NCBI RefSeq assembly: GCF_018139625.1
Contig: NZ_JAGSOH010000005.1
Coordinates: 92,652 to 156,651, forward strand
Reading direction: 5' to 3'
Source: Actinospica acidithermotolerans
GTDB taxonomy: Bacteria > Actinomycetota > Actinomycetes > Streptomycetales > Catenulisporaceae
DNA length: 64,000 bases
A program made the translations under genes and the position numbers. Positions 52,195-61,459 of the stretch are shown here, one piece after another (position 1 is the stretch's first letter; the number at the start of each line of letters is the position of its first letter). The notes beneath the pieces were generated by a model, which was not told the origin of the DNA, did not search any database, and saw only the letters and a list, made by a program, of their open reading frames with translations.

Positions 52195-53169
52195 ATGCAT
52201 GCGGCATATGTGACGAAGACCGGCGGACCCGAGGTCCTGGAGTACTCCGAGGTCGAGGCCCCCGCGGCGGGGCCCGGCCAGGTGCTGGTGAGGGTGGCGG
52301 CCGCGGGCGTCAACTTCATCGACATCTACGTGCGCACGGGGCTGTACCCGCGCCCGCTGCCCGCGGTTCCGGGCGGCGAGGGCGCGGGCACGGTCGCCGC
52401 GCTCGGCGAGGGGGTCACCGGCCTGGCCGTGGGCGATCGCGTGGCCTGGGCGGACGGCAACACCGGCTCGTACGCCGAGTACGACGTCGTGCGGGCCGAC
52501 CGCCTGGTGCACGTGCCCGAGGGCGTGGACCTGGAGACCGCGGCCGCCGCGATGCTCCAGGGCATGACAGCCCATTACCTGACGAACTCCACCTGGCCGC
52601 TCAAGGCCGGGGACATCGCGCTCGTCCACGCGGCGGCGGGCGGCATGGGCCTGCTGCTCACCCAGATCGCCACGAGCAAGGGCGCCCGCGTCATCGGCAC
52701 GACGTCGACCGCGGCGAAGGCCGCGCTGGCCCGCGAGGCGGGCGCCGAAGCCGTGATCGACTACACCGAGGTCGCGGATCTGGCCGCCGAGGTGCGCGCG
52801 CTCACCGACGGCCGCGGCGTGGACGTGGTCTACGACGGCGTCGGCAAGACCACCTTCGAGGCCTCACTCAGGTCGTTGCGCAGGCGCGGCCTGCTGGCCC
52901 TGTACGGCGGCGCGTCGGGCCCGGTGCCGGCCTTCGACCCGCAGGTGCTCAACCGGCTGGGCTCGCTCTTCCTGACCCGCCCGACGCTCGTGGACCACAT
53001 CGTGACGCGCGAGGAGCTCGAGTGGCGCGCGGGCGAGATCCTCGCGGCGGTCGCCGACGGCAGCCTGAAGATCCGTATCGGCGCGCGCTTCCGGCTCGCC
53101 GAGGCGGCCGACGCGCACACCGCCCTGGCCGGCCGGGCCACGACCGGCAAGGTCCTGCTCATCCCGTAG
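52195..53169 (+). CDS. NADPH:quinone oxidoreductase (QOR, MDR superfamily)
   Basis: A 324-aa zinc-independent medium-chain reductase. The ATG at 52195 is preferred because GAGG lies 10 nt upstream; an ATG at 52186 adds three residues. It starts MHAAYVTKTGGPEVLEY. The QOR catalytic core is VNFIDIYVRTGLYPRPLPAV and PGGEGAGTVAALG. The NADPH-binding AAAGGMGLLLTQIA replaces the GxGxxG loop, and LQGMTAHYL is the family hinge. It follows murA by 29 bp but is probably independent in function. A strong terminator follows. Confidence 0.93.
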   Translation: MHAAYVTKTGGPEVLEYSEVEAPAAGPGQVLVRVAAAGVNFIDIYVRTGLYPRPLPAVPGGEGAGTVAALGEGVTGLAVGDRVAWADGNTGSYAEYDVVRADRLVHVPEGVDLETAAAAMLQGMTAHYLTNSTWPLKAGDIALVHAAAGGMGLLLTQIATSKGARVIGTTSTAAKAALAREAGAEAVIDYTEVADLAAEVRALTDGRGVDVVYDGVGKTTFEASLRSLRRRGLLALYGGASGPVPAFDPQVLNRLGSLFLTRPTLVDHIVTREELEWRAGEILAAVADGSLKIRIGARFRLAEAADAHTALAGRATTGKVLLIP

Positions 53170-53176
53170 CCGCCCG

Positions 53177-53212
53177 GGGCCCGTGCCCGCCCGCGTGGGC
53201 GGGCACGGGCCC
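53177..53212 (+). terminator. Bidirectional terminator between qor and the malic enzyme gene
   Basis: A perfect 16-bp inverted repeat (arms 53177-53192 and 53197-53212, 4-nt loop), 7 bp after the qor stop and 20 bp from the convergent malic enzyme stop. Confidence 0.8.
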
Positions 53213-53232
53213 TGACGTCGCGTCGGATCAGC

Positions 53233-54633
<1,401 letters not shown>

Positions 54634-54910
54634 GATCGCGGTCTTGCCTTCTTCCTGCGCAGCTTCTCGTCGTCGCGCTCGCTCATCCAGTGTCAACCAT
54701 GGTCCCATGCGCCGGCCGTCCGAACGGTGGCGTACCGGCTGATGTGAGCGTTCTCTCGCGGGCGCGTTAAGCGCGTAATCCGGCCGGTGATCGACGGGAG
54801 CCGATCCTCGGGCCGGGCGGGGGGCGAGCGGGGTGCACGCGGTGCGGTACGGCGCTCTGCTGTCAGCAGATTCGGGTGATTTCCGCCCGCGCGCGGGCGA
54901 GAGTGGAAGC

Positions 54911-55381
54911 ATGTCCGCGACTTTCGACGACCACCTCGCCAACCAGCTCCTCGCCCAGCGGATCATCTTCGTCGGCAGCGAAGTCGACGACGTGACCGCG
55001 CAGCGGATCTGCTCGCAGCTGCTGCTGCTCTCCGCGGAGAACCCGCGCGACGAGATCCGCCTCTACATCAACAGCTCCGGCGGCACGGCGACGGCCGGCC
55101 TCGCGGTCCACGACGTGCTCCGGCTGATCCCGAACGACGTCGCCACCGTGGCGACCGGCCTGGTCGCGGGCATGGGCCAGGTCCTGCTCACGGCCGGCAC
55201 GCCCGGCAAGCGCTACGCCCTGCCCAGCGCGCGGATCGTGGTGCGCCGGCCCGAGCGCCCGCAGGACGTGGAGCGGCGGTTCACCGCGCGGGAGGCGGTC
55301 GAGCACGGCCTGGTCGACGCGATCCTGGAGTCGCTCGCGAAGATCCGCCCGTCGACCCCGGCCCGCCGCATCGGGCTCTGA
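54911..55381 (+). CDS. ClpP-like protein lacking catalytic residues
   Basis: A 156-aa ClpP-fold protein; the ATG at 54911 follows GGAAG closely and gives MSATFDDHLANQLLAQRIIF. The ClpP body is clear: VGSEVDDVTAQRICSQLLLL, EIRLYINSSGGTATAGLAVH and GTPGKRYALPSARI. Compared with canonical ClpP, the Ser of the A-S-M-G motif is Gly (VAGMG) and the catalytic His of the M-x-H-Q-P motif is Arg (VVRRP). The handle segment, roughly 45 residues, is deleted so RRP joins ERRFTAREAVEHGLVDAIL. It is therefore predicted to be inactive, possibly a ClpR-like regulatory subunit or assembly variant. It ends 24 bp from a convergent ClgR/PopR-like regulator gene. Confidence 0.85.
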   Translation: MSATFDDHLANQLLAQRIIFVGSEVDDVTAQRICSQLLLLSAENPRDEIRLYINSSGGTATAGLAVHDVLRLIPNDVATVATGLVAGMGQVLLTAGTPGKRYALPSARIVVRRPERPQDVERRFTAREAVEHGLVDAILESLAKIRPSTPARRIGL

Positions 55382-55405
55382 GAAGACCGCCGGAGGATTC
55401 CGCGC

Positions 55406-55759
55406 CTACGCCGCCAGCGCGAGGGCCCCGCGGGCGCCGTGCGCGCCGGAAGAGGCGTGGGCCGGGGCCGGCTGGGCGGCCATCGCGGTCTCGTATTCGC
55501 CGAGGCGGCTGTTCGCGAGGCTGACCAGGTCGGACAGGCGCAATCCGAGGGCGCGGGCCGTGGCCGCGAGGATCTCCGAGGAGGCCTCCTTGCGGCCGCG
55601 CTCCAGCTCGGAGAGATACGGCATGGAGATGCGCGCCGCGTCCGCCACCTCCTGCAGCGTGCGCGCCTGGGCCTGCCGCTCGCGGCGCAGCACGTCGCCG
55701 ATCAGGTCCCGCCAGAGCGGCTCACGTCGGGGGCGGTCATCGTGTGCGCGTGTCTCCAT
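55406..55759 (-). CDS. XRE-type regulator, ClgR/PopR-like
   Basis: A 117-aa regulator with one helix-turn-helix in residues 20-80: DLIGDVLRRERQAQARTLQE then VADAARISMPYLSELERGRK and EASSEILAATARALGLRLSD. The R-RE-GRTL-EV ... YLSE-ERG-KEASSE pattern is that of ClgR and PopR, which control clp protease genes in actinobacteria. A low-complexity Ala-rich tail follows. It converges on the ClpP-like gene, supporting a functional link. Known ClgR/PopR are themselves Clp substrates; that cannot be judged here. Confidence 0.85.
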   Translation of the reverse strand: METRAHDDRPRREPLWRDLIGDVLRRERQAQARTLQEVADAARISMPYLSELERGRKEASSEILAATARALGLRLSDLVSLANSRLGEYETAMAAQPAPAHASSGAHGARGALALAA

Positions 55760-55834
55760 GCCCTCAGAGTAGGCAGAGCGCGCCGTCCCGGGAGCCCCTT
55801 TCGGCTCTGCTCTGAGCGAACGGGACGAGCGCGG

Positions 55835-58189
55835 CTATCGGCTCGCGGCGGCCAGTTCGGCGCGCACGATCTCTGCCTCGGAGTCGTTGAAGCGCTCGTA
55901 GAGGCCGAGCGCACGCTGCCAGAACTCGATCGCCGTGCTGCGGTCGCCGTCCGCCGCGTGCAGTTTGGCGAGCTTCTGCAGCGCGGTCGCCTCGCCGTCC
56001 ACCTCGCGCAGCTCGCTGCCGAGCTCCAGCGCGGCGTACAGGTACTTCTTGGCGACGGCGGTCTCGCCGATCGCCTCGTAGACGGCGCCGAGCGTATTGA
56101 GCGTCTTGAGCTTCAGCTGCTCGGCTCCGAGCTCGTCGACGATCTCCAGTGCGCGCAGCAGGTACAGCTCGGCCTGCGCGTTCTGGCCGTTGTCCGAGTA
56201 GACCGTGCCGATGTTCAGGCAGGCCATGCCGACGCCCATCATGTCGCCGAGCTCCTCGCGGATCCGCATCGCCTTGTCGAGTGTGCTGATCGCCTCCGCG
56301 TGGTCGCCGAGGCGGTACTGCGCGCCGCTGATGTTGTTGAGAGCGATGGCCTCGCCGAGCCGGTCGCCGAGACGCACCCGCAGCTCGTGCGAGCGCTCGA
56401 AGCTCTCCAGCGCCTTGTGCTCCGTCTCCTCCCAGTAGAAGTAGACGAAGCCGAGGTTGTTCCACATCCACGCCTCGCCCACGAGGTCGCCGATGGACTG
56501 CGCGGCGGCGAGCGCGGCGAGGTGCGTGGAGGTCCAGTCGGCCAGGTACCGGCGCGCGTTGAAGAAGCCCAGCATCGCCGCGGCCAGCTTCCAGGCGTAC
56601 TCGCCGAGGCCGGCTTCCGCAGCCTGGATGACGCCCGCGACGAGGCTCGCGCGCTCGCGCTCGCACCAGTCCAGCGCCTCCTGGTAACTCGCGAACACGG
56701 GCGCCGGCGGCTCGGGGGCGAGGTCGCCCAGGGGGATGGGCCGCGACTGCGGCGAGAGCATCGCGTGCGTGTTGGCGGCGGTGACGAGGTACCAGCCGAT
56801 CAGTCTGCTGACGGCGAGCGCGCGCGCCTGCTCGCTCTCCTCGGCCATCGCCCGCTCCGCCGCGTAGAGCCTGATCAGGTCGTGCATCCGGTACCGGTCC
56901 GGCTCGGGCGATTCGAGCAGGTGCGTGTCGACGAGGGCTTCGAGGACGAGTTCCGCTCGCGCCTCGCAGAGGTCGAGCAACGCGGCGGCCGCGGGCAGCG
57001 AGATGTCCGGGCCGCAGGCCAGGCCCAGCAGGCGGAAGGCGCGCTCCAGGGAGAGCGCGCCGTCGAAGCCCGCTTTGGCCAGGGCGGCATAGCTGACGTC
57101 GAAGCTGGCCCGCGCGGCCATGTCGCCGATCGCGAGTTCGTCCAGCCGGCGGCGTCGATCGGACAGCCGCCGCGCGAGCGTGGAGACGGCCCAGTTCGCC
57201 CGCGCGCCGAGCCTCGCGCCCGCGATGCGCAGCGCCAGCGGCATGCCGTCGCACGCGCGCAGCAGCTCGGCCGTCGCCTCGGGTTCCGCGGCCAGCCGGG
57301 CGGCGCCGACGAGCTGGGCCAGCAGGATCGTCGCCTCGTCGTCCGGCAACGACGTCAGGCTCAGCTTGTAGGCGCCCGGCAGTTCGGCGAGCCGGCTGCG
57401 GCTGGTGATCAGCACCGCGCACTCGTTCGTCGCGGGCAGCAGCGGCAGGATCTGCTGGGCGTCACGCGCGTTGTCCAGGACGACGAGCACCCGCCGCGTG
57501 CTCAGCAGGCTGCGATACAGGGCGGCGCGCTCTTCCAGCCCCGAGGGCAGCTCGGACGGCGCCACGCCGAGCACGTGCAGCCACTGGCCGAGCACGGTCT
57601 CCGGCGTCAGCGCGTTCTCGAACGCCCCGTTGAGGTCCACGTAGAGCTGCCCGTCCGGGAAGCGCTCCGCGATGCGGTGCGCCACGTGCACGGCGAGCGT
57701 CGTCTTGCCGAGGCCGCCGCCTCCGGTGACCGCCGCGATCGAGACCTGCCCGGGATCGCCCGTGCCCGGCAGCAGCGCGGCGGACAGGTCCTCGACCTGC
57801 GCGCATCGGCCGGTGAAGTCCGACACGCTGGCGGGCAGCTGAGCGATCACGACCGGCACGTCGTCCTGCGCGGAAGCGTCCGCCGACGCGGCGAGTACCT
57901 CGGGGGCGGCCTCGCGGTCCGCCTCCTCGTCCAGGGAGGCCTCGCCGAGCAGCGTGATCAGCAGCACCAGGTCGGCGCCGAACCGGGTGGCCACGGCCGT
58001 GAGGGCGTGCCGGGTGATCAGCCGCTTGCCGTTGAGCCAGCGCTCCCAGGACGCGCGGCTGTAGTGGGTCGAGGCGCTGAGCTGTGCGAGCGAGAGGTTG
58101 TGGTCGGTCTTGAGCGCGCGCAGCTCACCGACCAGTCTCCGGGCAGCCGGATTGAGTCCGGCCGGAAGGGGTGCCCACACACTGCCCAC
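55835..58189 (-). CDS. XRE-NB-ARC-TPR STAND-type regulator
   Basis: A 784-aa multidomain protein. The GTG at 58189 has AAGGA 10 nt upstream; a TTG at 58222 and a GTG at 58180 are alternatives. Residues 12-75 form a helix-turn-helix (NLSLAQLSASTHYSRASWER). The NB-ARC ATPase has Walker A GGGGLGKT at 156-163, Walker B RRVLVVLDNA around 239, and GMPLALRIAG later. From about 500 onward the protein is a run of TPR units (EAWMWNNLGFVYFYWEE, LGEAIALNNISGAQYRLGDH, GVGMACLNIGTVYSDNGQNA). This resembles AfsR-type regulators without the SARP domain. A ligand- or signal-activated regulator is likely; a defence role is possible but unsupported. Confidence 0.85.
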   Translation of the reverse strand: MGSVWAPLPAGLNPAARRLVGELRALKTDHNLSLAQLSASTHYSRASWERWLNGKRLITRHALTAVATRFGADLVLLITLLGEASLDEEADREAAPEVLAASADASAQDDVPVVIAQLPASVSDFTGRCAQVEDLSAALLPGTGDPGQVSIAAVTGGGGLGKTTLAVHVAHRIAERFPDGQLYVDLNGAFENALTPETVLGQWLHVLGVAPSELPSGLEERAALYRSLLSTRRVLVVLDNARDAQQILPLLPATNECAVLITSRSRLAELPGAYKLSLTSLPDDEATILLAQLVGAARLAAEPEATAELLRACDGMPLALRIAGARLGARANWAVSTLARRLSDRRRRLDELAIGDMAARASFDVSYAALAKAGFDGALSLERAFRLLGLACGPDISLPAAAALLDLCEARAELVLEALVDTHLLESPEPDRYRMHDLIRLYAAERAMAEESEQARALAVSRLIGWYLVTAANTHAMLSPQSRPIPLGDLAPEPPAPVFASYQEALDWCERERASLVAGVIQAAEAGLGEYAWKLAAAMLGFFNARRYLADWTSTHLAALAAAQSIGDLVGEAWMWNNLGFVYFYWEETEHKALESFERSHELRVRLGDRLGEAIALNNISGAQYRLGDHAEAISTLDKAMRIREELGDMMGVGMACLNIGTVYSDNGQNAQAELYLLRALEIVDELGAEQLKLKTLNTLGAVYEAIGETAVAKKYLYAALELGSELREVDGEATALQKLAKLHAADGDRSTAIEFWQRALGLYERFNDSEAEIVRAELAAASR

Positions 58190-58253
58190 GATGCCCAAGT
58201 CCTTCGACCAGGTCCGTCCCAATCCATGACAGACGTCTGCAGATTAGCGAGTC

Positions 58254-58284
58254 AGAATAACACGGCGTGATTGAATCGTATCAA
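58254..58284 (-). promoter_or_regulatory. Candidate promoter for the NB-ARC regulator
   Basis: On the minus strand TTGATA (58279-58284) and TATTCT (58254-58259) are spaced by 19 nt, in a locally AT-rich stretch 65 nt upstream of the GTG start. Spacing is long, so only a tentative match. Confidence 0.35.
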
Positions 58285-58328
58285 CAGGCTGTCGGCGAAC
58301 TGCAATGGTCGCGGCCCGGCGAGCAGCG

Positions 58329-58913
58329 TCAGAGTGCCGCGCAGACGTGGGCGAGCACGGCGTCGAGCGGCCGGGGCACCTGGTCGAGCGGCACGGCGGC
58401 GGCCATCGCGGCGGCGTACCGCTCCTTGCCGCCCGAGCGGCCGCCCATCAGCCGCCGCAGCTGATCGTGCAGGCTCCGGGCCCGCTGCGCGGGCTGCCGC
58501 TGCAGCGTGCGGAACGAGCGCAGCTCGCCGCAGGCCTCGACGATCTCCTCGACCGCGCCGGGCCCGAGCGCGCGGATCAGCTCGTCCTCGAGGTCCGGCG
58601 AGCAGGCGTAGAAGCCCAGCGGCTCCAGATCGCCGCCGGGTTCCAGCCGGCCGACCCGGCCCAGCCCGCGGCGCACGAAGCGCTCCTCGCCGTCGTCGTA
58701 GAGCCCGGTGACGTGCGTCTCGCGCGCGGGAGCGCAGTAGACGTCGAGGTAGTGCCCGATGTTGGTGATGCCGTCCATCGACACGATCTCGATTCCGGCG
58801 CCCGCGAGATCCATCCCGCGCCGCTCGGCCAGCACGGCCAGCGCCGCCCGGTCGCTCACCCCTTCGACGAGCACCACCGCGCGGGCATCCCCGTTCGGCG
58901 AGGCCTCGGCCAT
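58329..58913 (-). CDS. TOPRIM domain protein (OLD-nuclease-like TOPRIM)
   Basis: A 194-aa protein. The TOPRIM core is evident: the conserved Glu in VVLVEGVSDRAAL, a hydrophobic strand IEIVSMDGITNIGHY, and an acidic D-x-D-type motif in VTGLYDDGEE. The second half is helical and basic (LQRQPAQRARSLHDQLRRLM, GGRSGGKERYAAAM). Such stand-alone TOPRIM proteins resemble the nuclease half of OLD-family enzymes but lack the ATPase. Nuclease or nucleotidyl-transfer activity is possible; function unknown. Upstream of the NB-ARC gene by about 140 bp in the same direction. Confidence 0.8.
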   Translation of the reverse strand: MAEASPNGDARAVVLVEGVSDRAALAVLAERRGMDLAGAGIEIVSMDGITNIGHYLDVYCAPARETHVTGLYDDGEERFVRRGLGRVGRLEPGGDLEPLGFYACSPDLEDELIRALGPGAVEEIVEACGELRSFRTLQRQPAQRARSLHDQLRRLMGGRSGGKERYAAAMAAAVPLDQVPRPLDAVLAHVCAAL

Positions 58914-59155
58914 GCGGCGATCCTATCCCCGGGGGTCGGCCGAGGGCGGCCGTTCACCAAGTGCCGCCGACGGGGCGGTGGTACGCGCTCCCGGCGGGAT
59001 ACCGCGCGAGAAATTCGCCCGGGGACCGATGATTCCGGCGCCCGGCGCCGGTCTCATCCTCGGAGGGCTTTCGGCGCACCGAACCGTGTCGAACCGGCCG
59101 AAGCATGCACCGAAGCATCCGCAGAAGCACCGGCTCACCGAAGGAGATCGAGAAG

Positions 59156-59821
59156 ATGTCGCTACCCCAGGTCGTGTCCCGCGAGCAGTGGCTCGAGGCC
59201 AGGATCGCCCTGCTCGCCGAGGAGAAGATGCTCACCCGCCGGCGCGACGCGCTCAACGCCAAGCGCCGCGAACTGCCGATGGTCCGCGTCGAGAAGGAGT
59301 ACGTGTTCGAGGGCCCGGACGGCAAGGTCACGCTCGCCGAGCTGTTCCGCGACAGCCGGCAGCTCGTCGTGCAGCACATCATGTTCGGCCCGGACTGGGA
59401 CTCGGCCTGCCCCCGCTGCACCGCCGCGACCAGCGAGTTCACCCCGACCCTGCTGGACCGGATGCGCGAGGCTGACACCGAGTTCGCAATGGTCTGCCGC
59501 GCGCCGATCGCGAAGGTGCGGGCGTACAGCGAGGGCCGCGGCTGGGCGCTGCCCTGGTACTCGTCGTACGGCAGCGATTTCAACTACGACTTCCGAGTGA
59601 CGGTCGACTCCTCGATCCCGCAGCTGGAGTACAACTACCGGCCAGAGCCCGGGATCCTCGGGGAGGACGAGGTCAGCACCGAGGTGCCTGGAGCCAGCTG
59701 CTTCCTGCGCGAGAACGGCGAGATCTTCCACACCTACTCGGCCTACGCGCGCGGCATGGACCTCACCGAGCTGCGTTACGCGTTCCTGGATATGACCGCG
59801 CTCGGCCGTCAGGATAGCTAG
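59156..59821 (+). CDS. DUF899 family (thioredoxin-like) protein
   Basis: A 221-aa protein; the ATG at 59156 follows AAGGAG by 9 nt. DUF899 hallmarks are VVSREQWLEARIALLAEEK, LTRRRDALNAKRRELPMVRV, EYVFEGPDGKVTLAELF, MFGPDWDSACPRC with a CxxC, GWALPWYSSYGSDFNYDF and FHTYSAYARG. The fold is thioredoxin-like but function is unestablished. It is directly followed by an ECF sigma gene whose GTG begins right after its stop codon, so the two are translationally coupled. Confidence 0.9.
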   Translation: MSLPQVVSREQWLEARIALLAEEKMLTRRRDALNAKRRELPMVRVEKEYVFEGPDGKVTLAELFRDSRQLVVQHIMFGPDWDSACPRCTAATSEFTPTLLDRMREADTEFAMVCRAPIAKVRAYSEGRGWALPWYSSYGSDFNYDFRVTVDSSIPQLEYNYRPEPGILGEDEVSTEVPGASCFLRENGEIFHTYSAYARGMDLTELRYAFLDMTALGRQDS

Positions 59822-60892
59822 GTGACTTCCGACAGGCCCGACCCGGAGGGCGCGCAGGACGCCGAGCGCACAGGGGACGCTCTGGACACCTCCGCGCTGC
59901 TGCACCGCGCACAGACCGGTGATTCCCGCGCCTTCGACGAGCTGATCGCCGGGTACCAGTCAGAGCTGCGCGCGCACTGCTACCGCATGCTCGGCTCGAT
60001 CCACGACGCCGACGACGCGTTGCAGGACGCGGTGTTCCGCGCGTGGAAGGGCCTGTCGGGTTACCGGGAGCGCGGCACCGTGCGCGCGTGGCTGTACTCC
60101 ATCGCGACCAACACCGCGCTCGACATCGCCACCCACCGGTCACGCCGTGAACTGCCCGCGGGCTTCGGTCCGGCAGCAGACGCGGGTGCGGAGCTGGAGC
60201 CGCCGTCCGCCGACATACCGTGGCTGGAGCCGTACCCCGACCAGTGGCTCACATCTCCTGACGCAAGGTTCGAACAACGCGAGAGCGTCGAACTGGCCTT
60301 TGTCATCGCGTTGCAGAGCCTCCCGCCCCTGCAACGCGCCGTACTCCTGCTGCGCGAGGTCATCGGCTTCACGACGGCCGAGATCGCCGACCAGCTCAAC
60401 ACGTCGGCCGCCTCCGTCAACAGCGCCCTCCAGCGCGCCAGAGCCTCCGTCCGCGCCCACCGCCCCGACGAAGCCACGCAGCGGGAGACGCTGAGCGCCC
60501 TCGGCGAGCAGCGCACCCGCGCACTGGCCCACCGCTACGTCGACGCCATGGAACGCGGCGACGTCGACGCCATCATCAGCATGCTGACTGCTGACGCCAC
60601 CTGGTCGATGCCGCCGGTCCCGACCTACTTCCGAGGCCACGAGGCGATCGCCTCCTTCCTGAGCCGCTACCCGCTGACCCGGCAGTGGCGGCACCTGCCC
60701 GCCCGCGCCAACGGCCACCTCGCGGTCGCCTGCTACATGTACGACCCCGGCCGGCAGGCCTTCCTCCCGCACTGCATCGACGTCCTCACCCTGCGCGGCG
60801 ACAAGATCAGCGCCGTCACGGCGTTCCTGGACGCCGACTTCGAGAAGTTCGGCCTGCCGGTCGAGGGCGCAGAGCGCGCCTGGCTGAAGTAG
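59822..60892 (+). CDS. ECF RNA polymerase sigma factor with C-terminal SnoaL-like domain
   Basis: A 356-aa sigma factor from a GTG abutting the DUF899 stop. Sigma-2 covers about residues 30-95 (YQSELRAHCYRMLGSIHDAD, DALQDAVFRAWKGL, then RAWLYSIATNTALDI). Sigma-4 is near 160-215 (LPPLQRAVLLLREVIGFTTA and NTSAASVNSALQRARASVRA). Residues 235-350 form a SnoaL/NTF2-like domain (YVDAMERGDVDAIISMLTAD, DKISAVTAFLDADF). In such ECF groups the extra domain replaces an anti-sigma factor as regulator. No anti-sigma gene is adjacent. Confidence 0.9.
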   Translation: MTSDRPDPEGAQDAERTGDALDTSALLHRAQTGDSRAFDELIAGYQSELRAHCYRMLGSIHDADDALQDAVFRAWKGLSGYRERGTVRAWLYSIATNTALDIATHRSRRELPAGFGPAADAGAELEPPSADIPWLEPYPDQWLTSPDARFEQRESVELAFVIALQSLPPLQRAVLLLREVIGFTTAEIADQLNTSAASVNSALQRARASVRAHRPDEATQRETLSALGEQRTRALAHRYVDAMERGDVDAIISMLTADATWSMPPVPTYFRGHEAIASFLSRYPLTRQWRHLPARANGHLAVACYMYDPGRQAFLPHCIDVLTLRGDKISAVTAFLDADFEKFGLPVEGAERAWLK

Positions 60893-60926
60893 CCGAAGAC
60901 GTCGGCATTCCGCTTCCGGCCGGCTG

Positions 60927-61412
60927 TCAGTCCACCGGCCAGACGTGCGCCGCGACGTTGACCCGATTCCAGGCATTGATCGTGGTGATCAGCCAGACGA
61001 GGTCGGCGAGCTCGGTGTCGTCGAACTCGGCGGCGGCCGCGGCCCAGACGCCGTCGGCGACGGGGCCGTCGGAGAGGCGGGTGACGGCTTCGGTCAGGGC
61101 GAGGGCGGCGCGCTCGCGAGCGGTGAACAGGCCGGTCTCCTGCCAGACGGGGAGCAGGAACAGCCGGCGCCGGCCCTCGCCGCCGGCAAGGGCGTCGTTA
61201 GTGTGCGTCTCGACGCAATAGGCGCAGCCGTTGATCTGCGAAGCGCGGGCGCGCACCAGTTCCTTGAGGCCGGCTTCCAGGCCGCTGGAGGCGGTGGCCT
61301 TGTCCAGCGCGGACATGGCGCGCATGGCGGCGGGGGCGAGCTTGTCGGCTGCGATGCGGACGGCGGGGGCGGCGACGTAGGCGGCGGTGTTCGTGTTCGT
61401 GTTCGTTGTCAT
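60927..61412 (-). CDS. Carboxymuconolactone decarboxylase/AhpD-like protein
   Basis: A 161-aa helical protein. After an Asn/Thr-rich start (MTTNTNTNTAAY, encoded by a TGTTCG-type repeat) it has LDKATASSGLEAGLKELVRA and the redox site RASQINGCAYCVETHTNDA: CxxC followed by a His, as in AhpD-type alkylhydroperoxidases. ERAALALTEAVTRLSDGPV follows. Probable peroxidase-like or antioxidant protein. It is divergent from a MocR regulator across 47 bp containing an inverted repeat. Confidence 0.88.
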   Translation of the reverse strand: MTTNTNTNTAAYVAAPAVRIAADKLAPAAMRAMSALDKATASSGLEAGLKELVRARASQINGCAYCVETHTNDALAGGEGRRRLFLLPVWQETGLFTARERAALALTEAVTRLSDGPVADGVWAAAAAEFDDTELADLVWLITTINAWNRVNVAAHVWPVD

Positions 61413-61434
61413 GACTCTGACCCTAGGGTGGAAG

Positions 61435-61454
61435 TGGACCGGTGCTAAGGTCCA
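61435..61454. promoter_or_regulatory. Inverted-repeat operator between AhpD-like gene and mocR
   Basis: TGGACC-N8-GGTCCA lies 5 bp before the mocR start and 22 bp before the divergent AhpD-like start. It fits the two-half-site operators reported for MocR/PdxR-type regulators. Control of both genes by the MocR protein is inferred. Confidence 0.55.
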
Positions 61455-61459
61455 ATTCC

